64,000 nucleotides of DNA, taken from assembly GCF_006171285.1 (NCBI RefSeq), contig NZ_CP040889.1, positions 3,596,001 through 3,660,000 of the forward strand, read 5' to 3'. The stretch is from Leclercia adecarboxylata (lineage in GTDB: Bacteria > Pseudomonadota > Gammaproteobacteria > Enterobacterales > Enterobacteriaceae). The position numbers were made by a program, and so were the translations under genes. Shown here piece by piece: positions 53,335 to 62,308 of this stretch. The stretch's first letter is position 1; the number at the start of each line of letters is the position of its first letter. The notes under the pieces were generated by a model that worked only from the letters and a program-made list of their open reading frames with translations, searched no databases and had not been told where the DNA came from.

Positions 53335-54066
53335 TTACTTCTGGAACCATTTGTTGTAGATGGAATCGTAGGTCCCATCTTTCTTCACTTTTTCCAGCGC
53401 AGTGTTGAATTTCTGCTGCAGCTCGGTGTTGCCCTGACGGACAGCAATGCCGAGACCGGTGCCGAAGTAGTCTTTATCCGTCACTTTATCGCCCACCGCG
53501 GCCAGCTTGTCGTTCGCTTTCAGCCATTCGGTCACTACCGCGTTGTCACCAAAGACGGCATCAATACGGCCGTTCTGCAGATCCAGACGGGCGTTCTGAT
53601 AGCTGTCGTAAGGTACGGTGGTGATTTCCGGGTGCTTATCCATGATGAATTTCTGGTGCGTGGTGCCGTTCTGCACGCCCACTTTCTTGCCTTTCAGCGC
53701 GTCGATAGAAGCGTATTTACCCTTCTGGCCGATGAACAGCGCGGAGTTTTCATAGTAAGGGGTGCTGAACAGAACCTGCTTTTCACGTTCCGGGGTGATG
53801 TCCATACCGGCCATGACCGCGTCGATACGGCGGAATTTCAGGCTTGGGATCAGGCTGTCGAAAGACTGGTTAGCGAAAGTACAGGTGGCGTCGATCTCTT
53901 TACACAGGGCGTTAGCCAGATCCACATCAAAGCCGACAATCTTGTTATTCGCATCCATAGATTCAAACGGAGGGTAGGAGGCTTCCGTGGCAAAACGAAT
54001 GGTCTGAGCTGCGGTGGCAGAGAGGCTAACGCTTGCAAGCAGCGCGGCAATCACTATTTTTTTCAT
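53335..54066 (-). CDS. artI: Arginine/ornithine-type ABC transporter periplasmic binding protein ArtI
   Basis: A 243-residue binding protein paralogous to ArtJ (FATEASYPPFESMD, GFDVDLANALC, AGMDITPEREKQVLFSTPYY). Signal peptide about residues 1-19 (ATAAQ). Start at 54066 (MKKIVIAAL) matches E. coli; the frame open to 54186 overlaps artP antisense to nothing and is not used. Second gene of the operon. Confidence 0.95.
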   Translation of the reverse strand: MKKIVIAALLASVSLSATAAQTIRFATEASYPPFESMDANNKIVGFDVDLANALCKEIDATCTFANQSFDSLIPSLKFRRIDAVMAGMDITPEREKQVLFSTPYYENSALFIGQKGKYASIDALKGKKVGVQNGTTHQKFIMDKHPEITTVPYDSYQNARLDLQNGRIDAVFGDNAVVTEWLKANDKLAAVGDKVTDKDYFGTGLGIAVRQGNTELQQKFNTALEKVKKDGTYDSIYNKWFQK

Positions 54067-54085
54067 TGTCGTTCTCTCGATTCGA

Positions 54086-54814
54086 TTAGTGAGACAGATA
54101 ATTTCTGAATGCGTCGGTCTGCGGCTCGGCAAAGCAGCGCGCATCCCCTTGCTCCACGATATGACCGTTTTCCATATAGACCACACGGCTGGCGGTTTTA
54201 CGCGCCACTTCCACTTCGTGGGTCACGATCACCTGGGTAATGTTGGTCTCCGCCAGTTCGCGAATAATGCTGACGATCTGGGCGGTGATTTCCGGGTCCA
54301 GCGCGGCGGTCGGTTCGTCAAACAGCAGAACCTGCGGCTCCATCATCAGGGCGCGGGCGATGGCCACACGCTGCTGCTGACCGCCGGAGAGGTGCAGCGG
54401 ATAACGGTCGCTGTAGGGCTTCAGGCGCAGACGCTCCAGCAGCTTCTCGGCACGCGCCAGCGCCTGCTCTTTTGACAGGCCCAGCACGCGGCAAGGCGCT
54501 TCAATCAGGTTTTGCTGCACGGTGAGGTGCGGCCAGAGATTATATTGCTGAAACACCATGCCGACGTTCTGGCGCAGATCGCGGATCGCTTTCTCAGAGG
54601 GCGCTTTAGCAAAATTAAAGTGATTACCCGCGATATCCAGGGTTCCGGAGCGGGGCATTTCAAGCAGATTGAGGACGCGAAGCAGCGAACTTTTACCCGC
54701 GCCGCTTGGGCCTAACAGCACCAGCGTCTCGCCCTCAGGGCAATTGAGTGTGATGTCGAACAGCGCCTGGTGTGCGCCGTAGAAGCAGTTAATGCCGTTT
54801 AGTTGAATACTCAT
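54086..54814 (-). CDS. artP: Arginine ABC transporter ATPase ArtP
   Basis: A 242-residue ATPase: Walker [12 protein letters not shown]-loop FQQYNLWPH, signature [12 protein letters not shown], Walker [14 protein letters not shown]-loop VTHEVEVA. Same length as E. coli ArtP. First gene of artPIQM. A possible weak ARG box lies at 54876-54893, with three mismatches. Confidence 0.96.
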   Translation of the reverse strand: MSIQLNGINCFYGAHQALFDITLNCPEGETLVLLGPSGAGKSSLLRVLNLLEMPRSGTLDIAGNHFNFAKAPSEKAIRDLRQNVGMVFQQYNLWPHLTVQQNLIEAPCRVLGLSKEQALARAEKLLERLRLKPYSDRYPLHLSGGQQQRVAIARALMMEPQVLLFDEPTAALDPEITAQIVSIIRELAETNITQVIVTHEVEVARKTASRVVYMENGHIVEQGDARCFAEPQTDAFRNYLSH

Positions 54815-55050
54815 CGGGGCAGTCTTTACTCATCCAGGCAATCTATAGCAATTGAGGCCGCAAATAGTACCGTTGACAGAATAGTTATGCAATATAACTG
54901 CGTTAAAAGTTAAATATAAACCGTATCTATCCCTAAACATAGCACAAAATAGCGGAAGGCAATGTCGGCGAGAATAAATGTCGGCATTCCTCACGAAATG
55001 CCAGACATTTTACGGGGTTTTCCCTGCTTAACGGTCTGAAGCGCGCCGGA

Positions 55051-55569
55051 TTAGAGGTTTTCAATCGACTGGCGCAGGGTGCCGGCCGGGGCATGGACGC
55101 TGCCGCCGAGGTAGCGCACGTCGTCGATCGCCCAGCACTGCCCTTCACGGATCATCAGCACCTCATCCTGCCAGGTCTGGCTGCCCTGCGTCAGCTTGAC
55201 GCGTAGCGGAATATTGCGCGCATCGGTATTCGGGATGGTCGAGGCGCTGGAGACTTCGGCCTTTTCAGGGGCGGTGGTGCGGCTGGAGAACGGATCGTCT
55301 TTCAGCAGGCTGCTGTGCTGCGGATCGCGGCTGGCATCGCTCAGCAGCTGGGCCAGATTATCGCTCAGGTACGGGCGCAGGGCGGTGAAGTCGTTGCTGC
55401 GGTGCGTAATGCGGTAGTCATAGAATTGTTGAGCCACGGCATCCGGCCCGCCGGTAATGCAGCTGCCGCTGCGGGTACCGATGTCCTTAAAGGCCGGGGT
55501 GACTGGCGTAGTGCAGGCGCTGAGCAGCAGCGCGCAAGGCACTAAAAGCGTCAAAGCAGAATAGCGCAT
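55051..55569 (-). CDS. ybjP: Lipoprotein YbjP
   Basis: A 172-residue lipoprotein: signal ending LSAC at about residues 16-19, then a conserved TPAFKDIGTRSG start and a DUF3828-type domain with NDFTALRPYLSDNLAQLLSDAS and CWAIDDVRYLGGSVHA. The role is unknown; in E. coli it is an outer-membrane lipoprotein. Start at 55569 (MRYSALTLL) matches E. coli. Divergent from ybjQ. Confidence 0.93.
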   Translation of the reverse strand: MRYSALTLLVPCALLLSACTTPVTPAFKDIGTRSGSCITGGPDAVAQQFYDYRITHRSNDFTALRPYLSDNLAQLLSDASRDPQHSSLLKDDPFSSRTTAPEKAEVSSASTIPNTDARNIPLRVKLTQGSQTWQDEVLMIREGQCWAIDDVRYLGGSVHAPAGTLRQSIENL

Positions 55570-55678
55570 GATGATTTCCTTATTAGGCTGCAATAATTAA
55601 CTAACCTTTAAATGATAGCGTAACGAGCAGATAATGGTTTTGTTCTTAAACGGTTAGGTACGTAACACGGAGACGAAA

Positions 55679-56002
55679 ATGCAATTTTCAACCACCCCCA
55701 CTCTGGAAGGACAACCCATCAGCGAATACTGCGGCGTGGTGACCGGTGAAGCGATTCTCGGTGCCAATGTTTTCCGCGACTTTTTTGCCGGGATCCGCGA
55801 TATCGTCGGCGGCCGCTCCGGCGCCTATGAAAAAGAGCTGCGTAAAGCCCGTGAAATCGCCTTTAAGGAGATGGGTGAACAGGCGAAAGCCATGGGCGCA
55901 GACGCCGTTGTGGGCATCGATATCGACTACGAAACCGTCGGCAAAGACGCCAGCATGCTGATGGTCAGCGTCAGCGGTACGGCGGTGAAAACGCGCCGAT
56001 GA
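55679..56002 (+). CDS. ybjQ: YbjQ (UPF0145 / heavy-metal-binding domain) protein
   Basis: A 107-residue cytosolic protein, the E. coli length, of a family that forms pentamers. Features: [20 protein letters not shown], a conserved [19 protein letters not shown] and a [14 protein letters not shown] strand. Some relatives are said to bind metals; function is not established. Overlaps amiD by four bases (ATGA). Confidence 0.94.
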   Translation: MQFSTTPTLEGQPISEYCGVVTGEAILGANVFRDFFAGIRDIVGGRSGAYEKELRKAREIAFKEMGEQAKAMGADAVVGIDIDYETVGKDASMLMVSVSGTAVKTRR

Positions 56003-56829
56003 AGCAGGTATTTGCCCCCGTCCTGCTTGCCCTGCTGCTGGCAGGCTGTGCGGCAGAAAAAGGGATTGTCGAAAAAGGGGCCTATGAGCTGGATACCCGG
56101 CGACAGGCCCAGGCGGCCTATCCGCGCATCAAGGTGCTGGTTATTCACTACACCGCCGACGATTTTGACAGCTCTCTGGCGACGTTGACCGATAAAAACG
56201 TCAGCTCCCACTATCTGATCCCGGCGATCCCGCCTCTGTATAAAGGAAAGCCGCGGATCTGGCAGCTGGTGCCGGAGGGCTCCCTGGCCTGGCATGCCGG
56301 GGTCAGCTTCTGGCGTGGCGCCACGCGTATTAATGACACCTCTATTGGCATTGAGCTGGAGAACCGAGGCTGGCAAAAAATCGACGGACAGAAACGCTTT
56401 GTGCCCTTCGAACCGGCGCAAATCGCCGCCCTGATCCCGCTGGCGAAGGATATTATTCAGCGTTACGACATTAAACCGCAGAACGTGGTGGCCCATGCGG
56501 ACATCGCCCCGCAGCGCAAAGACGATCCGGGGCCGCTGTTCCCCTGGCAGGCGCTGGCGCAGCAGGGGATTGGCGCCTGGCCGGATCCCGCCCGGGTGGC
56601 GTTTTACCTGAACGGGCAACCGCCTTACCAACCCGCGGACAGCGCCACGCTGCTGAGTTTATTATCCCGCTATGGCTATGATGTGCCAGATAATATTTCA
56701 CAAGCACAGCAGAAGCGGATAATTATGGCCTTTCAAATGCACTTCAGACCGCAATTATGGAATGGTGTAGCTGATATAGAAACAATTGCTATCGCTGAAG
56801 CATTATTAGAGAAATACGGACAGGGTTAA
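55999..56829 (+). CDS. amiD: N-acetylmuramoyl-L-alanine amidase AmiD (lipoprotein)
   Basis: A 276-residue lipoprotein (signal ending LAGC at about residues 12-15). The amidase_2 domain has zinc ligands in VIHYTADDF (His) and [14 protein letters not shown] (His and Asp), plus SIGIELEN; a C-terminal peptidoglycan-binding-like helical domain (about 200-275) follows. It cleaves the amide bond between MurNAc and the stem peptide, including anhydro forms, at the outer membrane's inner face. Same arrangement as E. coli. Confidence 0.95.
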   Translation: MKQVFAPVLLALLLAGCAAEKGIVEKGAYELDTRRQAQAAYPRIKVLVIHYTADDFDSSLATLTDKNVSSHYLIPAIPPLYKGKPRIWQLVPEGSLAWHAGVSFWRGATRINDTSIGIELENRGWQKIDGQKRFVPFEPAQIAALIPLAKDIIQRYDIKPQNVVAHADIAPQRKDDPGPLFPWQALAQQGIGAWPDPARVAFYLNGQPPYQPADSATLLSLLSRYGYDVPDNISQAQQKRIIMAFQMHFRPQLWNGVADIETIAIAEALLEKYGQG

Positions 56830-56871
56830 TCCTGGAAAAAACCGCTTCTTGCGTATTTTTATCTTATTTTT

Positions 56872-56889
56872 CTTAAGATTAATCTTAAG
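56872..56889 (+). promoter_or_regulatory. 18-bp perfect palindrome upstream of the Crp-like regulator
   Basis: CTTAAGATTAATCTTAAG is perfectly symmetrical and sits in the AT-rich gap between amiD and the regulator at 57091. It could be that protein's own operator. CTTAAG pairs recall a PmrA box, but the spacing is six bases rather than five. Confidence 0.4.
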
Positions 56890-57090
56890 TTCAATCTCGA
56901 TTCATTTTTAGTTAATTGACTTAAATTTACCCGAATATAATATGTACACATAGCTTGCTAAGTAATTTTGCAAAGTAAATATTAATTGAGAGTAAATCTC
57001 ACCCTAAAAATTTCTTCGAATTTATCCGGTGTGACTTTTCTGGCGCAGCGGCTCGCTTTATCCATAAAAATTGAAACAGGCATCATAATA

Positions 57091-57714
57091 ATGTTAAACG
57101 TATATTGTAAAAATAGTCGCCCGGAAAAGGCGATTGACGCAATTATTGCCGCTACGGCAGATTACCCCAATAAAACGTTAAAGAAATGGCAGAAAATTAT
57201 TACCGCCGATTCTGAATACGTGCACGTATTGATTAGCGGCGAAGTCGAGATACGCCGACGCTCTGACGAATTAAGTATGTTTACCATGCGCAAAGCGGGT
57301 TTTTTAGGCATCTCCGCTATCTATAACAGGGCCTCTCATATGTATGGCCTGGTCCGTGACACCACCATTATTCGCACCATCAAACGTGATGAATTTGAAC
57401 GTATTCTCAGCGAGAAAAATTTATGGTCCGAGTTCAGCCAGCTCCTTATCTGGTATATCGACGTGCTGAGTAAACGCGATGACATCCTGGTTGCCCGCAG
57501 TGCGTATTCCGTGGTTCGTGAGTTCCTTATCGAAATAAATGAACTCATTGTTCACCAGAATCGCGATATTAACGTTTACGATTACATTCAGGAATACACC
57601 AGCCTGGCGCGCAGCACCATTATTAAAATTCTTTCAGACCTGAAAAAAGGTCACTATATTGTGGTCGAGAAAGGTAAATTGATAAATATTACCAGCCTGC
57701 CAGAACGCTACTGA
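57091..57714 (+). CDS. Crp/Fnr-type transcriptional regulator (IprA/YaiV-like)
   Basis: A 207-residue protein with a cyclic-nucleotide-binding-like jelly roll at about residues 25-120 (YVHVLISGEVEIRRRSDE, FTMRKAGFLGISAIY) and a C-terminal winged helix (YIQEYTSLARSTIIKILSDL then KKGHYIVVEKGKL). The cAMP-contacting residues of Crp are not evident and no Fe-S cysteine set is seen, so the ligand is unknown. It resembles the YaiV/IprA group of enterics. Start at 57091 has AACAGG about 10 bases upstream. AT-rich, monocistronic, absent from this place in K-12. Confidence 0.8.
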   Translation: MLNVYCKNSRPEKAIDAIIAATADYPNKTLKKWQKIITADSEYVHVLISGEVEIRRRSDELSMFTMRKAGFLGISAIYNRASHMYGLVRDTTIIRTIKRDEFERILSEKNLWSEFSQLLIWYIDVLSKRDDILVARSAYSVVREFLIEINELIVHQNRDINVYDYIQEYTSLARSTIIKILSDLKKGHYIVVEKGKLINITSLPERY

Positions 57715-57727
57715 TTATCTGCTAAGA

Positions 57728-57761
57728 ATCTCCATCGGGTAACGCCGGTGGGGATTTTTTT
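57728..57761 (+). terminator. Terminator of the Crp-like regulator
   Basis: ATCTCCATCGG and CCGGTGGGGAT pair (with G-U pairs) around GTAACG, followed by seven T residues. Confidence 0.85.
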
Positions 57762-57788
57762 AGCATATGAGTATCTATATTTAATGAG

Positions 57789-59104
57789 ATGGTCACTCCC
57801 TCCTTCCCGGTACTATGCTGAGGACAGGCTTTCATTCGGAGAACTATCATGGAAAACATTGCGCTCATTGGTATCGATCTGGGTAAAAACTCTTTCCATA
57901 TTCATTGCCAGGATCGTCGCGGGAAGGCTGTTTACCGTAAAAAATTTACCCGGCCAAAGTTGATCGAATTTTTGGCGACATGCCCCGCTACAACCATCGC
58001 AATGGAAGCCTGTGGCGGTTCTCACTTTATGGCACGCAAGTTGGAAGAGTTGGGGCATTTTCCTAAGCTGATATCACCACAATTTGTCCGTCCATTCGTT
58101 AAAAGTAACAAAAACGACTTTGTCGACGCCGAAGCTATTTGTGAAGCTGCATCGCGTCCGTCTATGCGTTTTGTACAGCCCAGAACTGAATCTCAGCAGG
58201 CAATGCGTGCGCTGCATCGTGTCCGTGAATCCTTGGTTCAGGATAAGGTAAAAACAACCAATCAGATGCATGCTTTTCTGCTGGAATTTGGCATCAGCGT
58301 TCCACGAGGAGCTGCCGTTATTAGCCGACTGAGTACCCTTCTTGAGGACAATAGTTTGCCTCTATACCTCAGCCAGTTATTGCTGAAATTACAACAGCAT
58401 TATCACTATCTTGTTGAGCAGATTAAAGATTTGGAATCCCAGTTGAAACGAAAGTTGGACGAAGATGAGATTGGACAGCGCTTGCTGAGCATTCCCTGCG
58501 TCGGAACACTGACAGCGAGTACTATTTCAACTGAGATTGGCGACGGAAGCAGTACGCCAGCAGTCGTGACTTTGCGGCGGCAACAGGGCTAGTGCCTCGA
58601 CAGTACAGCACGGGAGGTCGGACGACATTGCTGGGAATTAGTAAGCGAGGTAACAAAAAGATCCGAACTTTGTTGGTTCAATGTGCCAGGGTATTCATAC
58701 AAAAACTGGAACACCAGTCTGGCAAATTGGCCGATTGGGTCAGGGATCTACTGTGTAGGAAAAGCAACTTTGTCGTCACTTGTGCTCTGGCAAACAAGCT
58801 GGCCAGAATAGCCTGGGCCCTAACGGCACGACAGCAAACTTATGTAGCATAACGGCAGAAATACACCGGTTTAAAGAATCACTGATCTGGTTTTGCGAAT
58901 ACTGATATTGATGATACTAACGGCCCACCGGCCTGTTGAGGAACCTGTAAAACGGAAAGGCTCATTGAAGCCGTATATTTTCTGGAGGTTCATCAGGCGC
59001 GGAACTCATCGAGGCGCGGGAATAAAATCCCATTCAGACGCCGGATAGATTCAAGCAAGCCAATTTATCGTCAAAATCGGTGTTGCAAAAACGGGAGTGA
59101 CCAT
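57789..59104 (+). mobile_element. IS110-family (IS1111-group) insertion sequence, about 1.32 kb
   Basis: The element carries an IS110-type transposase (57849-58852). ATGGTCACTCCC at 57789-57800 is repeated in inverted orientation at 59093-59104, giving 12-bp inverted repeats as expected for the IS1111 subgroup, where repeats are subterminal; true ends probably lie a few bases outside. Size is close to the ~1.33 kb of IS4321/IS5075-type elements. No target duplication is expected or seen. The right end lies inside the gspB reading frame. Confidence 0.7.
57849..58852 (+). pseudogene. IS110-family transposase, broken by a 1-base deletion
   Basis: The N-terminal DEDD RuvC-like domain shows the acidic residues in LIGIDLGKNSF, TIAMEACGGSH and NDFVDAEAI; the C-terminal Transposase_20 domain (GQRLLSIPCVGTLTASTIST) runs to GDG at about residue 232. 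There the frame shifts: the first frame ends at 58592 and the protein continues in another frame (MPRQYSTGGRTTLLGISKRG) to 58852. Restoring one A at about 58547 (GGAAGC to GGAAAGC) rejoins the two into a 334-residue protein reading GDGKQYASSRDFAAATGLVP. The catalytic Ser region lies in the second part. Either a dead copy or a sequencing error. Confidence 0.85.
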
Positions 59105-59683
59105 AGATTCCTTTTTTAACGCTGCCGTCTGGTTTATCACCCGATTATCCGTCTCTGTGTCGGATTGCGTCTCATCCACCGGTTCATCCGGCACTTTCCC
59201 CTGCGAAATATCCTGCTGCTGTTCTTTTAACGCTTCCATAAACCGCTCTTTTAACGACACGGAATCTGTCTCTTGTTCAGCACCATGGACATCGGGCAAG
59301 GGTTCACTGGAAATATCACTGTCCGGGGCTTGCTGCCAGTCTGAAGATTTATCCATGTCAGGATCGTCTGATGGCATCGGCGGCGCGGTATATTTTTCGG
59401 GTACAGGTTTCGGCTCAGGGAACGGTTTTGAAACATACACATAATGCATATCGGAAAGCTGCGTATCCGGCTGCACGACATTAACCGGTTTTGGCTCTGG
59501 TGCCGGATGCCGCAGATTCCAGTAAATATGGGCGTACAGCCCGGCGATCAAAATCGCCCCCAGGCAGCACAGGCAGGCCAGAGTTCTGAGCAGTATTTTA
59601 TTGATTGAGGGGAGGCGGTAGGAGAACCATACCGCCTCGCCGGTATTAAAGCTGCGCTGTGCAGCGAGGCAAATAGTAGACAT
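59051..59683 (-). CDS. gspB: GspB-like type II secretion protein, 3' end replaced by IS sequence
   Basis: A 210-residue frame: short cytosolic N-terminus, one membrane segment at about residues 30-50 (ILLRTLACLCCLGAILIAGL), then a Pro-rich, acidic periplasmic linker. The conserved C-terminal GspB/PulB domain of about 60 residues, which should end the protein, is missing. From Met194 the last 17 residues (MVTPVFATPILTINWLA) are encoded within the IS inverted repeat and end. GspB works with GspA to place the GspD secretin in the outer membrane, so this copy is probably impaired. It overlaps the gspA stop region by one base (ATG/TAA). Confidence 0.75.
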   Translation of the reverse strand: MSTICLAAQRSFNTGEAVWFSYRLPSINKILLRTLACLCCLGAILIAGLYAHIYWNLRHPAPEPKPVNVVQPDTQLSDMHYVYVSKPFPEPKPVPEKYTAPPMPSDDPDMDKSSDWQQAPDSDISSEPLPDVHGAEQETDSVSLKERFMEALKEQQQDISQGKVPDEPVDETQSDTETDNRVINQTAALKKESMVTPVFATPILTINWLA

Positions 59684-61260
59684 TATTGCGTTTTTCCTTT
59701 CGCCAGGGTGTGGGTCGCGGTGTCTGCGGTCGGCGTCAGTATCGTCGGCGTCGTGTTATTCACCCGCATCAGCTGCATCAGGGTCTCTTCACCCGGCATG
59801 CCGTCAACGTTCAGCTGGGTCTGCGCCTGGAATTCGCGGGTGCGCTTCACCAGCGCCTGCGTCCAGGATTGGGCATGGGTTTCAGGCTCATGCAGCGCCT
59901 GGCTGAGTTGCGTATCGATCCAGTCCAGATCCTTGCTGCTGCTGGCGGCTCCGACTTCATCCTGTCCTGCCGGCGTCAGTCGGTGCAATAAGGTGTAATT
60001 CCCGGTGGCGTGGGCGTTAAACCAGCTGCGCTTCACCTGCCAGGTACGATTGTTCATCAGCAGATCAAGGGAATCCGCGCCTACTCGCGCGACGACCGCA
60101 TAGTTGAGGTGATCCCCGGTTCGCAGCTCGCTCACCCACGGATACCCCTCTTTTTCCAGCGCCGTCAGCGCGGCGTTCCCCTGTTTACAGGCGAGATTCA
60201 CCCGGGCGGCATTCTGGCAGAGCGCCTCTTCTGAGGAAGGATCGTAGCCCCACATGGTGTAGAGCTGATGCATGGCGTCCGGTGAATTGACCACCTCTTT
60301 CTCAAGCGTCGGCACGACCGGCGCTTTCGGCGTAGGGACAGGCTGTTTCCAGCTCACGGGCACCGGCAGGTGCACAGGGAGTTTTGCCGTGATGGCGGAG
60401 GAGAAGTACCAGCCGCTGGCGGCAAAGAGCACGCTGGCGAACAGGCCAACCGTCGCCAGGGTTTTGCCGTGCGTCTTACGCGGCAGCACTTCGCCCGCCG
60501 CCAGACGTAAATGACGGGCACCCACCGCAGGGGCGCGCTCGGTCCAGGCCGCCAGCAGCGACAGGTGTGCCAGCGCGTTCAGCTTGCTCACCGACCCTTT
60601 GGTCAGGGCATGCATCCGGCGCACGCGGGCAGGAATAAAGGGCGAGGTTTCGGCCCCGTGCTCCTCGGCCTGCGCCTGAACATAGCTCAGCACTTCGCGG
60701 CAGGTAAGCGGGCGCAGGGTATGGCGGGTATGCACCCGGGACGCGAGGCCAGAGTGGTTCATCAGACGCGCTTCCTGGTCCGGGGTACCGGTCAGGACCA
60801 GCGTTAACGACAGACCAGACTCCTGCGCCCGGGAGAGCAGCATGCCCAGCGCTTCCCAGCAGTTATCCCGCATCGCCTGAACCGCCGCGACAGTCAGGAC
60901 CAGACCGGATTTTTTACAGGACGGATATTTCTCCTGCCACTGGCGCAGCACGCCGTCAATGGCGTGAATTTTGTTGCTGGCATCTTTTGCCTGGGCGCTG
61001 AGTTTATACAGCAGGCCCTTCGCGTTCAGTTTCGGAAAAGCATTAACCGCCACCCCGGCGGCGCTTTTCGCCAGCAGGTGAGCGGTGAAGGTGTTCAGCA
61101 GCTCCTCGTCATCGCCAAACAGCGCCACAATGCCAGGCACGGTCGATTTCTCTGCCAGCATGCCGAAGACATCCTGATGATAAGGCGCAAAGAATGTGCC
61201 GCAGGGGCGGGCTGCGCTCCTGAAGGGGTGGCGGGTAAATTTAAAATGACTGAGGAACAT
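59683..61260 (-). CDS. gspA: Type II secretion protein GspA (ExeA-like)
   Basis: A 525-residue ExeA/GspA-type protein. Residues ~1-265 form an AAA-like domain (start FKFTRHPFRSAARPCGTFFAP; sensor-like LSLTLVLTGTPDQEARL), one membrane segment lies at about 272-297, and a periplasmic part ends in a peptidoglycan-binding domain (FQAQTQLNVDGMPGEETLMQL at about 470-490). The nucleotide site looks degenerate: where relatives have GxxGxGKT the sequence is GIVALFGDDEELLNTF, and the Walker B stretch is LVLTVAAVQAM without Asp-Glu. It may act as a structural partner for GspB at the cell wall. Divergent from gspC. Confidence 0.85.
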   Translation of the reverse strand: MFLSHFKFTRHPFRSAARPCGTFFAPYHQDVFGMLAEKSTVPGIVALFGDDEELLNTFTAHLLAKSAAGVAVNAFPKLNAKGLLYKLSAQAKDASNKIHAIDGVLRQWQEKYPSCKKSGLVLTVAAVQAMRDNCWEALGMLLSRAQESGLSLTLVLTGTPDQEARLMNHSGLASRVHTRHTLRPLTCREVLSYVQAQAEEHGAETSPFIPARVRRMHALTKGSVSKLNALAHLSLLAAWTERAPAVGARHLRLAAGEVLPRKTHGKTLATVGLFASVLFAASGWYFSSAITAKLPVHLPVPVSWKQPVPTPKAPVVPTLEKEVVNSPDAMHQLYTMWGYDPSSEEALCQNAARVNLACKQGNAALTALEKEGYPWVSELRTGDHLNYAVVARVGADSLDLLMNNRTWQVKRSWFNAHATGNYTLLHRLTPAGQDEVGAASSSKDLDWIDTQLSQALHEPETHAQSWTQALVKRTREFQAQTQLNVDGMPGEETLMQLMRVNNTTPTILTPTADTATHTLAKGKTQ

Positions 61261-61521
61261 AACGCTTCACCGTTGTATTTCATTGACCAAATGTCAGGCA
61301 GGAAAGTAAGGGAAGGGGAGAAGGGGGTCAATTTTGCCCGAGGAGAAAAATAACCTGTGCTGATTGGCTAACATCGGTTATTTGCTGGGTCAATAATTTT
61401 CTTTATTAAAGTTAACGGCGAACCCGATGGAGCGGGAGGCACATCATTATTACTATTTCCGGGTTTTCAGGTGCAGCGCCAGGCTGCTGATCCCTGCATT
61501 GACTAAAAGGTCAGTTTTAAA

Positions 61522-62295
61522 ATGAAAATGCAGTTCTATTCCCGATATATTGCGCCCTGCGTGATGTTTGTCCTGCTGATATTCAGCGGCCAGCAGGGGT
61601 ATGTCGTTTTTAAAGAGTATAAAAAGGTGGCTGATTCCGATCCGGATAACGCGTCCGCGCAGTCCCGTACGCAGCAGGCAGAGCAGGCCTTTGCTCTTTT
61701 CCAGCCTGCGGTTAACCAGGCGGTGACGCAGCAGGTGGCGAAAAAGAGCCTTTCGGCTGAGGTCGACGGCATTATCAGCAGCGACGAGGCGTGGCTTTCT
61801 TTCGCCGTCATCAAAACGCCTGGCGGACAGAAGAGCCTGCGCGAAGGCGACCCGCTGCCGGGCTACAGCGATGCGTTTATAGAAGAGATTAATAGCGACA
61901 ACGTGGTGGTGAATTACGAAGGCGACCGGCAGGTGCTGGCGTTAAAACGCCCGGACTATTTTAAAGGCGATATTAATCCCTCTCCGGCAATAAAGCCGAA
62001 AATCGATGCCGGGGCCGATAATTTACATCTCGACGATTATTTAGTGCTGAAGCCTTATATCGAAAAGGGTCAGCTCGAGGGCTATCAAATAAAGCCCAAA
62101 AATGCCTCCTCCTTTTTTAGCCATAGCGGGCTGGAAAAGGGCGATGTGGTAGTGAAAGTGAACGCCGTCGATATGACGCGCGCGGAGCAGGCGAAAAGTA
62201 TTATCGCCAGCTGGTCGAAAATGAGAGAAGCGGAAGTCGTAGTCAGACGCCACGCTCACCTTGAAAATATTCGGGTTAATGTTTTAACCAATTAA
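61522..62295 (+). CDS. gspC: Type II secretion inner-membrane protein GspC
   Basis: A 257-residue protein: membrane segment at about residues 9-27, a homology region (about 75-150; SSDEAWLSFAVIKTPGGQKS) that contacts the GspD N0 domain, and a C-terminal PDZ domain (about 175-255; SHSGLEKGDVVVKVNAVDMT) involved in substrate choice. It links the inner-membrane platform to the secretin. First gene of the gspC-D operon; gspD starts 13 bases after its stop. Start 61522 or 61528, both ATG. Confidence 0.92.
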   Translation: MKMQFYSRYIAPCVMFVLLIFSGQQGYVVFKEYKKVADSDPDNASAQSRTQQAEQAFALFQPAVNQAVTQQVAKKSLSAEVDGIISSDEAWLSFAVIKTPGGQKSLREGDPLPGYSDAFIEEINSDNVVVNYEGDRQVLALKRPDYFKGDINPSPAIKPKIDAGADNLHLDDYLVLKPYIEKGQLEGYQIKPKNASSFFSHSGLEKGDVVVKVNAVDMTRAEQAKSIIASWSKMREAEVVVRRHAHLENIRVNVLTN

Positions 62296-62308
62296 CAAGT
62301 GTAATGAG

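Noticed and set aside
54876..54893. ARG box upstream of artP
   Set aside because: Three mismatches to the ArgR consensus, and no second box at the proper spacing; too weak to list as a feature.
56872..56889. PmrA box upstream of the Crp-like gene
   Set aside because: The CTTAAG halves are six bases apart, not five, so the sites would be out of register; kept only as a palindrome.
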